From assembly GCF_023721715.1 (NCBI RefSeq), contig NZ_JAMDLG010000001.1, positions 3,015,784 through 3,079,783 on the forward strand: a stretch of 64,000 bases of DNA, in the 5' to 3' direction. Positions 8,326-17,152 of the stretch are shown one piece after another. Each line of letters starts with the position of its first letter. The stretch's first letter is position 1. Origin of the DNA: Parasegetibacter sp. NRK P23 (lineage in GTDB: Bacteria > Bacteroidota > Bacteroidia > Chitinophagales > Chitinophagaceae). The notes under the pieces are model-generated. The model saw only the letters and a program-made list of their open reading frames with translations, did not search any database and was not told where the DNA came from. A program made the translations under genes and the position numbers.

Positions 8326-11073
8326 GTGAGCAATAAGTTCTTTCTACTTTTACTACTCTCCTTTGCCTGTTGCCGGAACAACGCGGTCATAGCGCAGGCG
8401 CAGCCAGCAAATTTACCGCCGATACAGTACCAATCGATCAGTTACGCAAACCTGCTGGATTCCCTTCAACAAAAATCCGGGCACAGGTTCTATTACAATA
8501 TCGCGCAACTGGATACCGCAAAAATCAGCTTTCATTTTACGGGCGGTTCTCTTCAGCAAGCGCTGGAACAACTGTTCAGGAACAACAATGTGGGTTTCTC
8601 CATAGACCAACAACAAAACGTCTTCATTACGAAAGGCCTGTCCATCACCACCAGGCTACCGGATGATTTCTACAGCGCGGAAACAAAGAAAAAAACGGTA
8701 CCCGTCGTGTATACACAAGCCGCCACACCTGAAAAAAATACAGAACCTTATACGGTGGGCGAGCCTGGAAACAGCACCGCAGACCGCTTTACCGTATCCG
8801 GGTATATCCGTGATATGAAAACGGGCGAACCTATTATAGGCGCGGCGTTGCTGGTGGAAAACGCGCGCATCAATACTGTTTCCGACCAGTCCGGTTATTT
8901 CAGCCTGATGGTACCGAAAGGCACCAACAAACTGAATGTACAAAGTATGGGCATGGAAGACGCGAACATGGAATTGCTGGTGCAGGGGAACGGGCTGCTC
9001 AACATCAACATGCAAACCAGGGTAGCCACTTTGAAGAACGTGGTCATCTCCGCGCAGAAGTCTACCAACCTCCGGAGTACGCAACTGGGCGTACAAAAAA
9101 TAGACATTAAAACCATCAAGCAGGTACCCGTTGTTTTTGGAGAAGCCGATGTATTGCGTGTACTGCTCACCACGCCAGGCGTTAAAACCGTGGGAGAAGC
9201 CAGTACCGGTCTTAACGTGCGCGGCGGTGCCGCCGATCAGAACCTGATCCTTTTCAACGAAAGCAATATTTATAACCCGTCGCATTTCTTTGGCATGTTC
9301 TCCGCATTCAATCCTGAAGTCGTGAAAGATGTGGAGCTCTTCAAAGGCAGCATTCCCGCACGTTATGGCGGAAGACTCTCCTCCGTGGTGCACATCAATG
9401 GCAGGGAAGGCAATAAAAAAGAATTCTCCGGATCTGCGGGCATTGGTCTACTCACCAGCAGAGCGTTAATTGAAGGTCCCGTTGTGAAAGACAAAGCCTC
9501 CTTTATCCTCGCCGGCCGCACTACTTACGCCGGCTGGCTGCTGAAAAGGCTTCCCAGCGAATACAGGAACAGCGAAGCCTCCTTCTATGATGTAAACGCC
9601 ATTTACCACCACGAACTCAACAAGAACAATACGCTCCACCTCAGTGCGTACACGAGTCGTGACCTATTCAACCTCAACAGCGATACGTTTTACCATTATA
9701 AGAACCGGAACATCTCGGTGAAATGGAAACATGTTTTCAACAGCCGTTTCCATACCGCGTTCACGGCCGGACACGACCAGTACGCGTACAATATTTACAG
9801 CGAACAAAACCCTGTTAACGCCTACGACCTTTCCTTCAGCATCACGCAATCTTATTTCAAGGCGCACTTCAATTACCTCCTCAACAACAAGCATACGTTG
9901 GAATTCGGACTGAACACCACCAGACACAGTCTGCACTCGGGCGATTACCAGCCATTGGGCAAACAATCACTAGTAACACCCGTGGTAATGCCCGCGGAAC
10001 AGGCGATGGAATCGGCGCTTTACCTCAGCGATCAATATAAGGTGAGCGCCAACTTCAGTGTGGAAGCGGGTCTGCGTTATTCCCTCTACAACTACCTCGG
10101 ACCGTTCACCGTCAACAATTACGCACCCGGTGTACCGCGTCGCGAAGACAATATTCTGGGTACCACCACTTATGGCAAAGGGAAAAACATTCAAACCTAC
10201 CAGGGTCCGGAGCTACGGATCGGCCTGCGGCAGATCATCACCCCCACGCTTTCCCTGAAAGCGGGATACAACAGCCTCCGGCAATACATTCACATGCTCT
10301 CCAATACAGCGGCCATGGCGCCTACCGACATCTGGAAACTGAGTGATCCCAACATCAAACCGCAGTTCGGAGACCAGGTTTCGTTCGGCATATACAAGAA
10401 CATGAAGAACAATACCATTGAACTTTCAGTGGAAGGCTATTATAAAAGAATCAAAAACTACCTCGATTTCAAAAGCGGCGCGGTACTTGTCCTGAACCCG
10501 CACGTGGAAACCGATGTGATCGGCACGCGTGGAAAAGCTTATGGCGCGGAGTTCCTCCTCAAAAAAACCACGGGTAAATTCAACGGATGGATCAGCTATA
10601 CTTACAGCCGCATCCTCCTGAAAGCCGACGACGCTTCTACGGGAGAATCCATCAACAACGGCAACTATTACCCGGCCAACTACGACAAACCGCACGACGC
10701 CACTTTCATCGGCAACTACCGCATATCGCACCGCTTCAGTGTTTCCTTCAACGCCACCTACAGCACCGGCAGACCCATTACGTTGCCCATCGGAAAATTC
10801 TTTTACGCCGACGGTATGCGCACTTTATATGGCGACAGGAACAGTCACCGCATCCCCGATTATTTCCGGACCGACCTCTCCCTGAACATAGAAGGAAACC
10901 ACAAAGTGAAACAGAAAACCCACAACTCCTGGACGATAGGCGCGTACAACCTCACGGGAAGAAGGAACCCTTATTCCGTTTATTATGTTTCCGACAACGG
11001 CGTAATCAACGGGTACAAACTGTCCATCTTCGGAAGCATTATACCGTTTGTGAATTTCAATATAAAGTTCTAA
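8326..11073 (+). CDS. TonB-dependent outer-membrane receptor with STN domain
   Basis: A 915-residue receptor; the start is a GTG at 8326, giving a signal peptide MSNKFFLLLLLSFACC. Domains in order: STN (about residues 35-105, SISYANLLDSLQQKSGHRFY), carboxypeptidase-regulatory-like (about 160-240, FTVSGYIRDMKTGEPIIGAA), plug (about 245-365, with LNVRGGAADQNLILFN and IPARYGGRLSSVV), then a beta-barrel ending IPFVNFNIKF. STN domains normally pass a signal to a FecR-type anti-sigma, but none is encoded in this cassette; the nearest is the divergent anti-sigma-like gene. No SusD follows; two DUF4249 lipoproteins do, a pairing common in Bacteroidota. The transported ligand is unknown. Confidence 0.9.
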   Translation: MSNKFFLLLLLSFACCRNNAVIAQAQPANLPPIQYQSISYANLLDSLQQKSGHRFYYNIAQLDTAKISFHFTGGSLQQALEQLFRNNNVGFSIDQQQNVFITKGLSITTRLPDDFYSAETKKKTVPVVYTQAATPEKNTEPYTVGEPGNSTADRFTVSGYIRDMKTGEPIIGAALLVENARINTVSDQSGYFSLMVPKGTNKLNVQSMGMEDANMELLVQGNGLLNINMQTRVATLKNVVISAQKSTNLRSTQLGVQKIDIKTIKQVPVVFGEADVLRVLLTTPGVKTVGEASTGLNVRGGAADQNLILFNESNIYNPSHFFGMFSAFNPEVVKDVELFKGSIPARYGGRLSSVVHINGREGNKKEFSGSAGIGLLTSRALIEGPVVKDKASFILAGRTTYAGWLLKRLPSEYRNSEASFYDVNAIYHHELNKNNTLHLSAYTSRDLFNLNSDTFYHYKNRNISVKWKHVFNSRFHTAFTAGHDQYAYNIYSEQNPVNAYDLSFSITQSYFKAHFNYLLNNKHTLEFGLNTTRHSLHSGDYQPLGKQSLVTPVVMPAEQAMESALYLSDQYKVSANFSVEAGLRYSLYNYLGPFTVNNYAPGVPRREDNILGTTTYGKGKNIQTYQGPELRIGLRQIITPTLSLKAGYNSLRQYIHMLSNTAAMAPTDIWKLSDPNIKPQFGDQVSFGIYKNMKNNTIELSVEGYYKRIKNYLDFKSGAVLVLNPHVETDVIGTRGKAYGAEFLLKKTTGKFNGWISYTYSRILLKADDASTGESINNGNYYPANYDKPHDATFIGNYRISHRFSVSFNATYSTGRPITLPIGKFFYADGMRTLYGDRNSHRIPDYFRTDLSLNIEGNHKVKQKTHNSWTIGAYNLTGRRNPYSVYYVSDNGVINGYKLSIFGSIIPFVNFNIKF

Positions 11074-11088
11074 AGCAACATCACACAG

Positions 11089-12279
11089 ATGAAAACATCT
11101 TCTCCACCATCCATGCCACTTCTTCAGGCGATACTGATCGTACTGTTGTGGTGCAGTTGCCGGGAACGTTATGACGAGAACTTCATCACCCCCGACACCG
11201 GCTTCCTGGTGGTGGAAGGCTTCATCAACAATGGCAATACGCCTACGGTAATCCGCCTCTCGCGTACCATAAAATTAACCGATGCCACCGCGGAAGAAAT
11301 GGAGGAAGGCGCCACCGTTTTTATAGAAAGCGACGACAACGCCCGCTTCCCTTTGCGGGAAACCGGTCCCGGCATTTACACCGGCGATCCCATCAACTTA
11401 ACCGCCGGGAAAAAATACCGGTTGCTGATACAGGCAAAAGGAAAAGAATACATTTCAGCTTATTCATCCATACGCACAACGCCGGCAATCGACAGCATCT
11501 CCTGGCAACGCGAAAGCCAGGGTGTCCGACTCTACGTACACACGCAGGATCCTTCCGGTGAAGCGCGGCATTTTCAATGGAAGTACGAGGACACCTGGGA
11601 AACCAATGCCCCCTTTTCCTCCGAACTCAGGTACGTCTATGACAATGCCGGGAAAGTGGAATCGGTTTGGTTCCATCCCAATGGACAAGCTGATGCCCCG
11701 CCACGGCGGTGCTGGCAACAAGCCATTTCGCGCAGCCTGCTCATCGGCACCACCGAGCACCTCGACCAGAGTGTTGTTTTTCTTCCACTGTATGCCATCA
11801 GCAACGGTTCCCCGAAACTCAGCGTAATGTACAGTACGCTTGTTAAGCAATACAGCATCAGTAAAGCCGCTTATAACTTCCTGCTCCGAATGAAAAAAAA
11901 TTCAGAACAACTCGGCTCCATATTCGATGCGCAGCCATCTGAACTCATCGGCAACATCCGTTGTTCAAGCGATCCCTCCGAACCGGTGATCGGCTTTGTG
12001 GAAGTAACACAGGAGCAGACAAAACGCATCTTCCTGACCGCAGCCGACGTGGGAGGCTGGCAGTATGTGTTCCCGGGATGTGAACCAGCTATAGTGGACA
12101 ATATCGGCGACAGCATTCTGAAAAACAGCATCAACATGGGATTGGTTCCAGGCGCACCCTATCAATCCGTTCCTGAACCACCGCCCATTAAGATCATCAC
12201 TTTCACCGCTTACCGGCCAGCTTGTGTAGACTGTACGCTTTCCGGAGGATCAACATTGAAACCGATATTCTGGCCCTAA
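11089..12279 (+). CDS. DUF4249 family lipoprotein (first of two paralogues)
   Basis: A 396-residue protein with a lipoprotein-type N-terminus (LIVLLWCSC, modified Cys near residue 24) followed by RERYDENFITPDTGFLVVEG, the hallmark start of DUF4249 proteins. The rest is a predicted beta-rich domain ending in ACVDCTLSGGSTLKPIFWP. It lies 15 bp after the receptor gene and 11 bp before a close paralogue that shares the start (CRERYD), the middle (KKNSEQLGSIFDAQPSE) and the end (NGGSN/GGSTLKPxFWP). DUF4249 proteins occur next to TonB-dependent receptors and may act as surface partners, as SusD does; that role is inferred. No catalytic motif is seen. Confidence 0.85.
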   Translation: MKTSSPPSMPLLQAILIVLLWCSCRERYDENFITPDTGFLVVEGFINNGNTPTVIRLSRTIKLTDATAEEMEEGATVFIESDDNARFPLRETGPGIYTGDPINLTAGKKYRLLIQAKGKEYISAYSSIRTTPAIDSISWQRESQGVRLYVHTQDPSGEARHFQWKYEDTWETNAPFSSELRYVYDNAGKVESVWFHPNGQADAPPRRCWQQAISRSLLIGTTEHLDQSVVFLPLYAISNGSPKLSVMYSTLVKQYSISKAAYNFLLRMKKNSEQLGSIFDAQPSELIGNIRCSSDPSEPVIGFVEVTQEQTKRIFLTAADVGGWQYVFPGCEPAIVDNIGDSILKNSINMGLVPGAPYQSVPEPPPIKIITFTAYRPACVDCTLSGGSTLKPIFWP

Positions 12280-12290
12280 AAATAAAACGC

Positions 12291-13466
12291 ATGCACCCAT
12301 CTTTTTTTCTCATATACCGCTTGCTCACGCTACTATTCCTGTTCTCCGTAACCAGTTGCCGAGAACGCTACGACGCCATGGTTCTCACCCCTGAAACCGG
12401 TTACCTTGTAGTGGAAGGCTTCATCAACAACGGAACAGAACCCACCGAAATAAGGCTTTCCAGAACCGTACAACTCGATGGCCCCTCATCGCCGCTGCCG
12501 GAAACAGGCGCCACCGTGTTTGTGGAAAGCAATACCGCCAACCGATTTCCATTGCAGGAAACAGCACCCGGCATTTACCGTTCCGCGCACCTGGCACTAA
12601 ACACCAACGAACAATACCGGATCCATATTTACGCGAAAGAAAAAGAATATGTTTCCGCCTACTCCGGTATCCAGACCACTCCCGGCATCGACAGCATTTC
12701 GTGGGTACAAAATGCCGCCGGGGTTCAACTGCATGTACATGCTAACGCTCCTGACAATCAGTCCAGGTACTACCAATGGAAGTTCGATGAAACCTGGGAA
12801 ACCAACCCGCCTTTTGTGAGCAACCTGGTGTACGGTTACGATGCGCAACAAAGAATTACAGGTGTGGAGTACCGTTATCCGAACCGCATGAACGAACCTT
12901 CCTTTGTAAGATGCTGGACGGAAAAGCAATCATCGGGTATACTGATAGGCTCCACCGAAAAACTTGAAAAAGATGTGGTGTACCTGCCCATTCATTTTAT
13001 TGAAGCCAACTCAGTAAAAATAAGCGTACAGTACAGCATTTTACTGAAACAATACAAACTGAGCAAGGCGGCCTATACCTTCTTATTGCAGATGAAAAAA
13101 AACACCGAGCAACTGGGTTCCATCTTCGATGCACAACCTTCTGAAATGCCCGGCAACATGAGCTGCCTTACCCACCCCGGAGAAGCAGTGATCGGTTTCG
13201 TGGAAGTAACCCAGGAAAAAACAAGCCGGCTTTTCATCCACAACAACGAACTCCGGAACTGGAACTATAAAACCGGGTGTGAAGTCACCATCATTCAGAA
13301 CAACCCCGACAGTATTACCAAATATGGATTGCAGGTAATGCCCGCCACCGTATTCATGGATGATCCCAATACCGGCGCCATTACCCACTTTACAGCGGCA
13401 CCCTCATTTTGCATAGACTGCCGGCAGAACGGAGGCTCCAATATTAAACCGGTTTTCTGGCCATAA
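12291..13466 (+). CDS. DUF4249 family lipoprotein (second of two paralogues)
   Basis: A 391-residue paralogue of the preceding gene. The ATG at 12291 is chosen over an upstream GTG at 12222, which would overlap the preceding gene by 58 bp and hide the signal peptide; from 12291 the N-terminus is hydrophobic with lipobox SVTSC and then RERYDAMVLTPETG. Shared blocks with its neighbour (VVEGFINNG, IRLSRT, TEQLGSIFDAQPSE, KPVFWP at the end) show a tandem duplication followed by divergence. It ends 12 bp before the MG2-type gene. Two DUF4249 copies on one receptor may give two ligand specificities; this is inference. Confidence 0.85.
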   Translation: MHPSFFLIYRLLTLLFLFSVTSCRERYDAMVLTPETGYLVVEGFINNGTEPTEIRLSRTVQLDGPSSPLPETGATVFVESNTANRFPLQETAPGIYRSAHLALNTNEQYRIHIYAKEKEYVSAYSGIQTTPGIDSISWVQNAAGVQLHVHANAPDNQSRYYQWKFDETWETNPPFVSNLVYGYDAQQRITGVEYRYPNRMNEPSFVRCWTEKQSSGILIGSTEKLEKDVVYLPIHFIEANSVKISVQYSILLKQYKLSKAAYTFLLQMKKNTEQLGSIFDAQPSEMPGNMSCLTHPGEAVIGFVEVTQEKTSRLFIHNNELRNWNYKTGCEVTIIQNNPDSITKYGLQVMPATVFMDDPNTGAITHFTAAPSFCIDCRQNGGSNIKPVFWP

Positions 13467-13478
13467 AATTCCTTTCAA

Positions 13479-15851
13479 ATGAAATTACCCAACAATATAC
13501 GTTCCTCTTCTTTCCTTCCCTGCTTCGTGTTGTGCCTGGCTGTTTGTGGCCCAAAGCTTCATGCGCAGGATACCGGAATAAACCCCGCGGAAGCGCTTAC
13601 CCGTTTCAGCGCACAATCGATCAGGGAGAAATTGTATGTGCATACCGATAAGGATTATTATATGCCGGGGGAAATCATCTGGTTCAAAATATATTGCGCC
13701 GATGCTTTCCTGCACAAGCCGCTCCCCCTCAGTAAAGTAGCTTACGTTGAAATACTGGACAGCGCCAATAAAGCCGTCCGGCAGGAAAAAATAGCCTTAC
13801 ATAACGCCACGGGCAACGGCTCCATCTACCTTTCCCAACAGGTAGCATCGGGCCACTACAAACTCCGGGCCTATACCCGGTGGATGCAGAATGATGATCC
13901 GCACTGGTTCTTCGAGAAACAGATCGCGGTAATGAACCTGAACCACCTGCCGCCGGTAAAGCCCGTTACGGAAAGCAACAAAACACAGATCACCTTCTTC
14001 CCGGAGGGTGGCGACCTCGTGCAGGGAATGGAGAACAGGATCGCCTTCAAAGCCAGCAATGCTACAGGAAAAGGCGTTGCGTTCAAAGGTTATTTACTGG
14101 ATGGACAAGATACGTTGCTGCATTTTGAACCCGAACACCTGGGCATGGGCACATTCCCGCTTACACCAGAAGCAGGACACCGTTACCGCGCCTTCATTGT
14201 ACCGGAGAACGGCCTTCCTTTTGAAGCAATACTTCCGGAGACGCGCTCCGTTGGAACCTCGCTTGCGGTGCAACCCACGCCGGATGGTTTCAGGATACAT
14301 ATTCATACGAACGAACCAGGCAATGAAGCAATGAGATTACTCGTGCACACGCGGGGCATCACCCGACTTCATACCACACTTCCACTTACAGAAGGGAAAG
14401 CGCAATTCCAACTTCCCGCATCCGTTCCGGGAGAAGGCATCTCCGTAGTAACGATCTTTAACGGGAAAGGACAACCCGTTTGCGAACGGCTGATATTCAG
14501 TTATCCCGAAAAAGAACTGGACATCAACCTTTCAGTTTCAAAACCGGTTTACCATACCCGTGAAGCCGTGGAACTGCAGTTGAGTACCGCATCAACAGAC
14601 AGCGCGGAGTTCTCCTTATCGGTGTACAGTATAGATTCGCTCCAGCAACCGGGATCAGGGAATATCCTTTCTTACCTGTTATTGTCCTCCGATATCAGGG
14701 GGCATATAGAAAATCCGGAGACTTATTTTGCTGAAAGTAATCCAGACAAAGCCCGGCAAATGGACCTGCTGCTGCGTACGCAGGGCTGGAGAAGGTTCAA
14801 CTGGAAAACTATAACCTCGCAAAAAACACCCATTTACCGTTATGCGCCGGAATTGCAGGGACACCTCATTACCGGAACCGTATTTAGCGGAGAAAAGCCC
14901 GCATCCAATACCACCGTATTCCTTTCGGCCCCTTCTTCCCTCACCCTGTTCAGGCCCGCCACCAGTGATGTGAACGGGAACTTCAGGGCCGATGTCCCGA
15001 ACCTGTTTGGCAGCCATCACCTGATCGCACAAACGGAATCCTCTTCTTATACCATCAGCATCCACGATCCGTTCAGCCGGCAATTCTCCACTTCCACGCT
15101 GCCCACCATGTACAGACCGCTGGAAAATCCGGGCACGCTGCTGCAGCAGAACATCGGGATGCAGGTCAGGAACATCTATTCGGGAGACCAACTGAATGTT
15201 CACCATTTGCCCCATTCCGGAGACACCATTCCGTTTTACAACCGCGCCGACCAGCAATACCAACTGGATAAATACACCCGTTTCACTACCATGGAAGAAG
15301 TGCTGCGCGAATATGTGAACCTGGTGGATGTGCGGTTTAAAAACAAAGAAGTAAACCTGTTCGTGATCGATCCATTGAGAAAGGCCTACTTCGAAAACAA
15401 ACCACTGAACCTGCTGGACGGCGTACCCGTATTCAATTTTACAAAGTTCCTGGCGTTCGATCCCATGAAAATATACAGCGTGGATGTGGTGGCAAAACAA
15501 TACGTGCTGGGCAATACCAGTTTTCCGGGCATCCTCAACTGGAGGACCTACGCGCCTTCAGCCGCCTACTATGAGGCAACGCCCAACATGCTCCAGGTCG
15601 ACTATGAGGGACTGCAACTGACCAGGGAATTTTACAGCCCGGCATATGATTCACCAGATAAAAAAGACAGTCGTATACCCGATTTCAGAAACGTGCTGCA
15701 TTGGGCGCCGGCCGTTAAAGCCGGGAAAAACACTGATGCGAAACTCCGTTTTTATACATCTGATCTTCCCGGCAAATATGTGGTGGTGGCGGAGGGACTT
15801 TCCACCGGAGGAACAGCCGGAAGTGGGATGTTGTTCTTTGAGGTGAAGTAA
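13479..15851 (+). CDS. Large secreted protein with macroglobulin MG2-like domain, last gene of the cassette
   Basis: A 790-residue exported protein (signal peptide ending near LHAQ). Residues about 45-140 look like an alpha-2-macroglobulin MG2 domain: KLYVHTDKDYYMPGEIIWFK and GHYKLRAYTRWMQN are typical. A middle region contains a carboxypeptidase-regulatory-like beta domain (around GHLITGTVFSGEKPASNTTV). The C-terminal part (MEEVLREYVNLVDVRF, then LLDGVPVFNFTKF) resembles the plug-like end seen in related Bacteroidota proteins. No thioester or bait motif is visible, so it is not a complete macroglobulin. It closes the five-gene plus-strand cassette, 12 bp after the second DUF4249 gene. Its role is unknown; envelope scaffold or receptor partner are guesses from context. 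Confidence 0.75.
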   Translation: MKLPNNIRSSSFLPCFVLCLAVCGPKLHAQDTGINPAEALTRFSAQSIREKLYVHTDKDYYMPGEIIWFKIYCADAFLHKPLPLSKVAYVEILDSANKAVRQEKIALHNATGNGSIYLSQQVASGHYKLRAYTRWMQNDDPHWFFEKQIAVMNLNHLPPVKPVTESNKTQITFFPEGGDLVQGMENRIAFKASNATGKGVAFKGYLLDGQDTLLHFEPEHLGMGTFPLTPEAGHRYRAFIVPENGLPFEAILPETRSVGTSLAVQPTPDGFRIHIHTNEPGNEAMRLLVHTRGITRLHTTLPLTEGKAQFQLPASVPGEGISVVTIFNGKGQPVCERLIFSYPEKELDINLSVSKPVYHTREAVELQLSTASTDSAEFSLSVYSIDSLQQPGSGNILSYLLLSSDIRGHIENPETYFAESNPDKARQMDLLLRTQGWRRFNWKTITSQKTPIYRYAPELQGHLITGTVFSGEKPASNTTVFLSAPSSLTLFRPATSDVNGNFRADVPNLFGSHHLIAQTESSSYTISIHDPFSRQFSTSTLPTMYRPLENPGTLLQQNIGMQVRNIYSGDQLNVHHLPHSGDTIPFYNRADQQYQLDKYTRFTTMEEVLREYVNLVDVRFKNKEVNLFVIDPLRKAYFENKPLNLLDGVPVFNFTKFLAFDPMKIYSVDVVAKQYVLGNTSFPGILNWRTYAPSAAYYEATPNMLQVDYEGLQLTREFYSPAYDSPDKKDSRIPDFRNVLHWAPAVKAGKNTDAKLRFYTSDLPGKYVVVAEGLSTGGTAGSGMLFFEVK

Positions 15852-15886
15852 TAAAAGCATCAGGAAATCATAAGCAAAAAAATAAG

Positions 15887-15898
15887 GCAACCGATTGC
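15887..15898 (+). promoter_or_regulatory. LacI-type operator upstream of the first lacI gene
   Basis: GCAACCGATTGC is the same 12-base element, in the opposite orientation, as the ones before the GH115 operon (27995) and the GH67 operon (31267). It has GCAA/TTGC arms and the central CG usual for LacI-family operators. It lies 177 bp upstream of the lacI start at 16075, so it may serve autoregulation together with the weaker site at 16062. Confidence 0.6.
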
Positions 15899-15920
15899 GT
15901 AAATTTCACGGAAAAAGTTT

Positions 15921-15930
15921 GCAAATTTGC
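15921..15930. promoter_or_regulatory. 10-bp perfect palindrome in the lacI upstream region
   Basis: GCAAATTTGC is self-complementary and keeps the GCAA/TTGC half-sites of the xylan operator but with an AT centre and 10 rather than 12 bases. It lies 22 bp after the operator at 15887. It could be a degenerate second site or chance; the context is AT-rich. Confidence 0.3.
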
Positions 15931-16054
15931 TTTTAAAACATTTCTTTTAGGAAAATAAACGATGCGGGCCAGCACCTTCCCTTCTTAGGAAATACTGATA
16001 GTTAAAGGATTTCATGACCTCAGCGATACTCAGCCGGAAATGAATGGCCGTGAA

Positions 16055-16073
16055 CATGTTTGCAATTGATTAC
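16055..16073 (+). promoter_or_regulatory. Putative -7 element merged with a degenerate LacI operator before lacI
   Basis: CATGTTTG (16055-16062) is close to TAnnTTTG and runs straight into GCAATTGATTAC (16062-16073), which matches 9 of 12 bases of GCAATCGGTTGC and abuts the start codon at 16075. The same order, -7 element then operator, is seen before GH115 and GH67. It suggests weak autorepression. Confidence 0.4.
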
Positions 16074-16074
16074 A

Positions 16075-17139
16075 ATGAATATCAAGAAAGACATCACCAT
16101 TTATGACCTGGCGCAGAAACTGAACCTCTCGACCTCCACGATCAGCCGTGCGCTGAACGACAACCCGATCATCAACAAAAGAACACGAAAAACCGTACAG
16201 GAAACCGCCCGTGAACTGGGTTACCGGCACAACACCTTCGCCAGCAACCTGCGCAAGCAGAAAACGAATACCATCGGCGTAATCGTCCATGAGCTGAACA
16301 GCAATTTCATCACCTCCGTGCTCGCAGGTATTGAAAAAGTGACCACCGCCGCCGGTTACGACCTTATCATCGCGCACTCTTCTGAAAACCATGAAAAAGA
16401 AGTGGCGAACGCCCTCAATTTCTTCCACAAAAGAGTAGATGGCGTACTCGCATCCCTCTCCTTCACCACACACAACCTGGACCATTTCACCCCTTTCGGG
16501 GAAAGAGGCGTTCCGGTAGTATTCTTCGACCGCGTAGAGGAGAACCACGACAGTACTCATGTGATCATCGACAACCATAAGTGTGGCTACCAGGCCACCA
16601 AACACCTGATAGAACAGGGCTGCAAAAGAATTGTACTGGTAACCGCCAGCCTGCAGCGCAACGTATATGAACAGCGACACAGCGGGTACATGGACGCCTT
16701 GCGAGACAACGGCATTCCCTACAACAAACACCTCGTACTGATCAAGGACCTCAGTGAACAATGCGGCATAGACGCCGCCATGGAGATCATGCATATGGAC
16801 CCGATGCCCGACGGCGCTTTCATCACGAACGACTTCACCGCAGCCGTTTGTATGCACACGCTGAAAGAGAACGGGTTAAACATCCCGGGCGACATTGCCG
16901 TGGTTGGCTTCAACAACGACGCCATCGGCAAGATCGTTCACCCCAAACTGAGTACGATCAACTACCCCGGAACGGATATGGGAGAAGTGGCGGCCAGGAA
17001 CCTGATCGGGTACCTGAATGGCGCATCGGAACTGCATCAGACGAAAACAATCATTGTACGGTCCGAACTGATCGTACGGGAATCTTCTCTTCGGGCAGAA
17101 AGCCCTGTGGCCGTACCGGCAACAACAGGCGTACTTTAA
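16075..17139 (+). CDS. LacI-family transcriptional regulator (xylan cluster)
   Basis: A 354-residue repressor-type regulator. Residues about 5-60 are the LacI helix-turn-helix and hinge (TIYDLAQKLNLSTSTISRAL), followed by a periplasmic-binding-protein-like ligand domain with NTIGVIVHELNSNF, DGVLASLSF, GVPVVFFDR, TNDFTA and VVGFNNDAIG. The ATG at 16075 is used because an earlier TTG adds only four residues. It faces the esterase end of the xylan operon convergently (13-bp gap) and resembles the second LacI regulator at 31305. The shared operator GCAAYCGRTTGC lies upstream. It probably senses a xylan-derived sugar or uronate and controls both enzyme operons; which of the two LacI proteins binds is not decided by the sequence. 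Confidence 0.9.
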   Translation: MNIKKDITIYDLAQKLNLSTSTISRALNDNPIINKRTRKTVQETARELGYRHNTFASNLRKQKTNTIGVIVHELNSNFITSVLAGIEKVTTAAGYDLIIAHSSENHEKEVANALNFFHKRVDGVLASLSFTTHNLDHFTPFGERGVPVVFFDRVEENHDSTHVIIDNHKCGYQATKHLIEQGCKRIVLVTASLQRNVYEQRHSGYMDALRDNGIPYNKHLVLIKDLSEQCGIDAAMEIMHMDPMPDGAFITNDFTAAVCMHTLKENGLNIPGDIAVVGFNNDAIGKIVHPKLSTINYPGTDMGEVAARNLIGYLNGASELHQTKTIIVRSELIVRESSLRAESPVAVPATTGVL

Positions 17140-17152
17140 AAACTTTGCTTTT

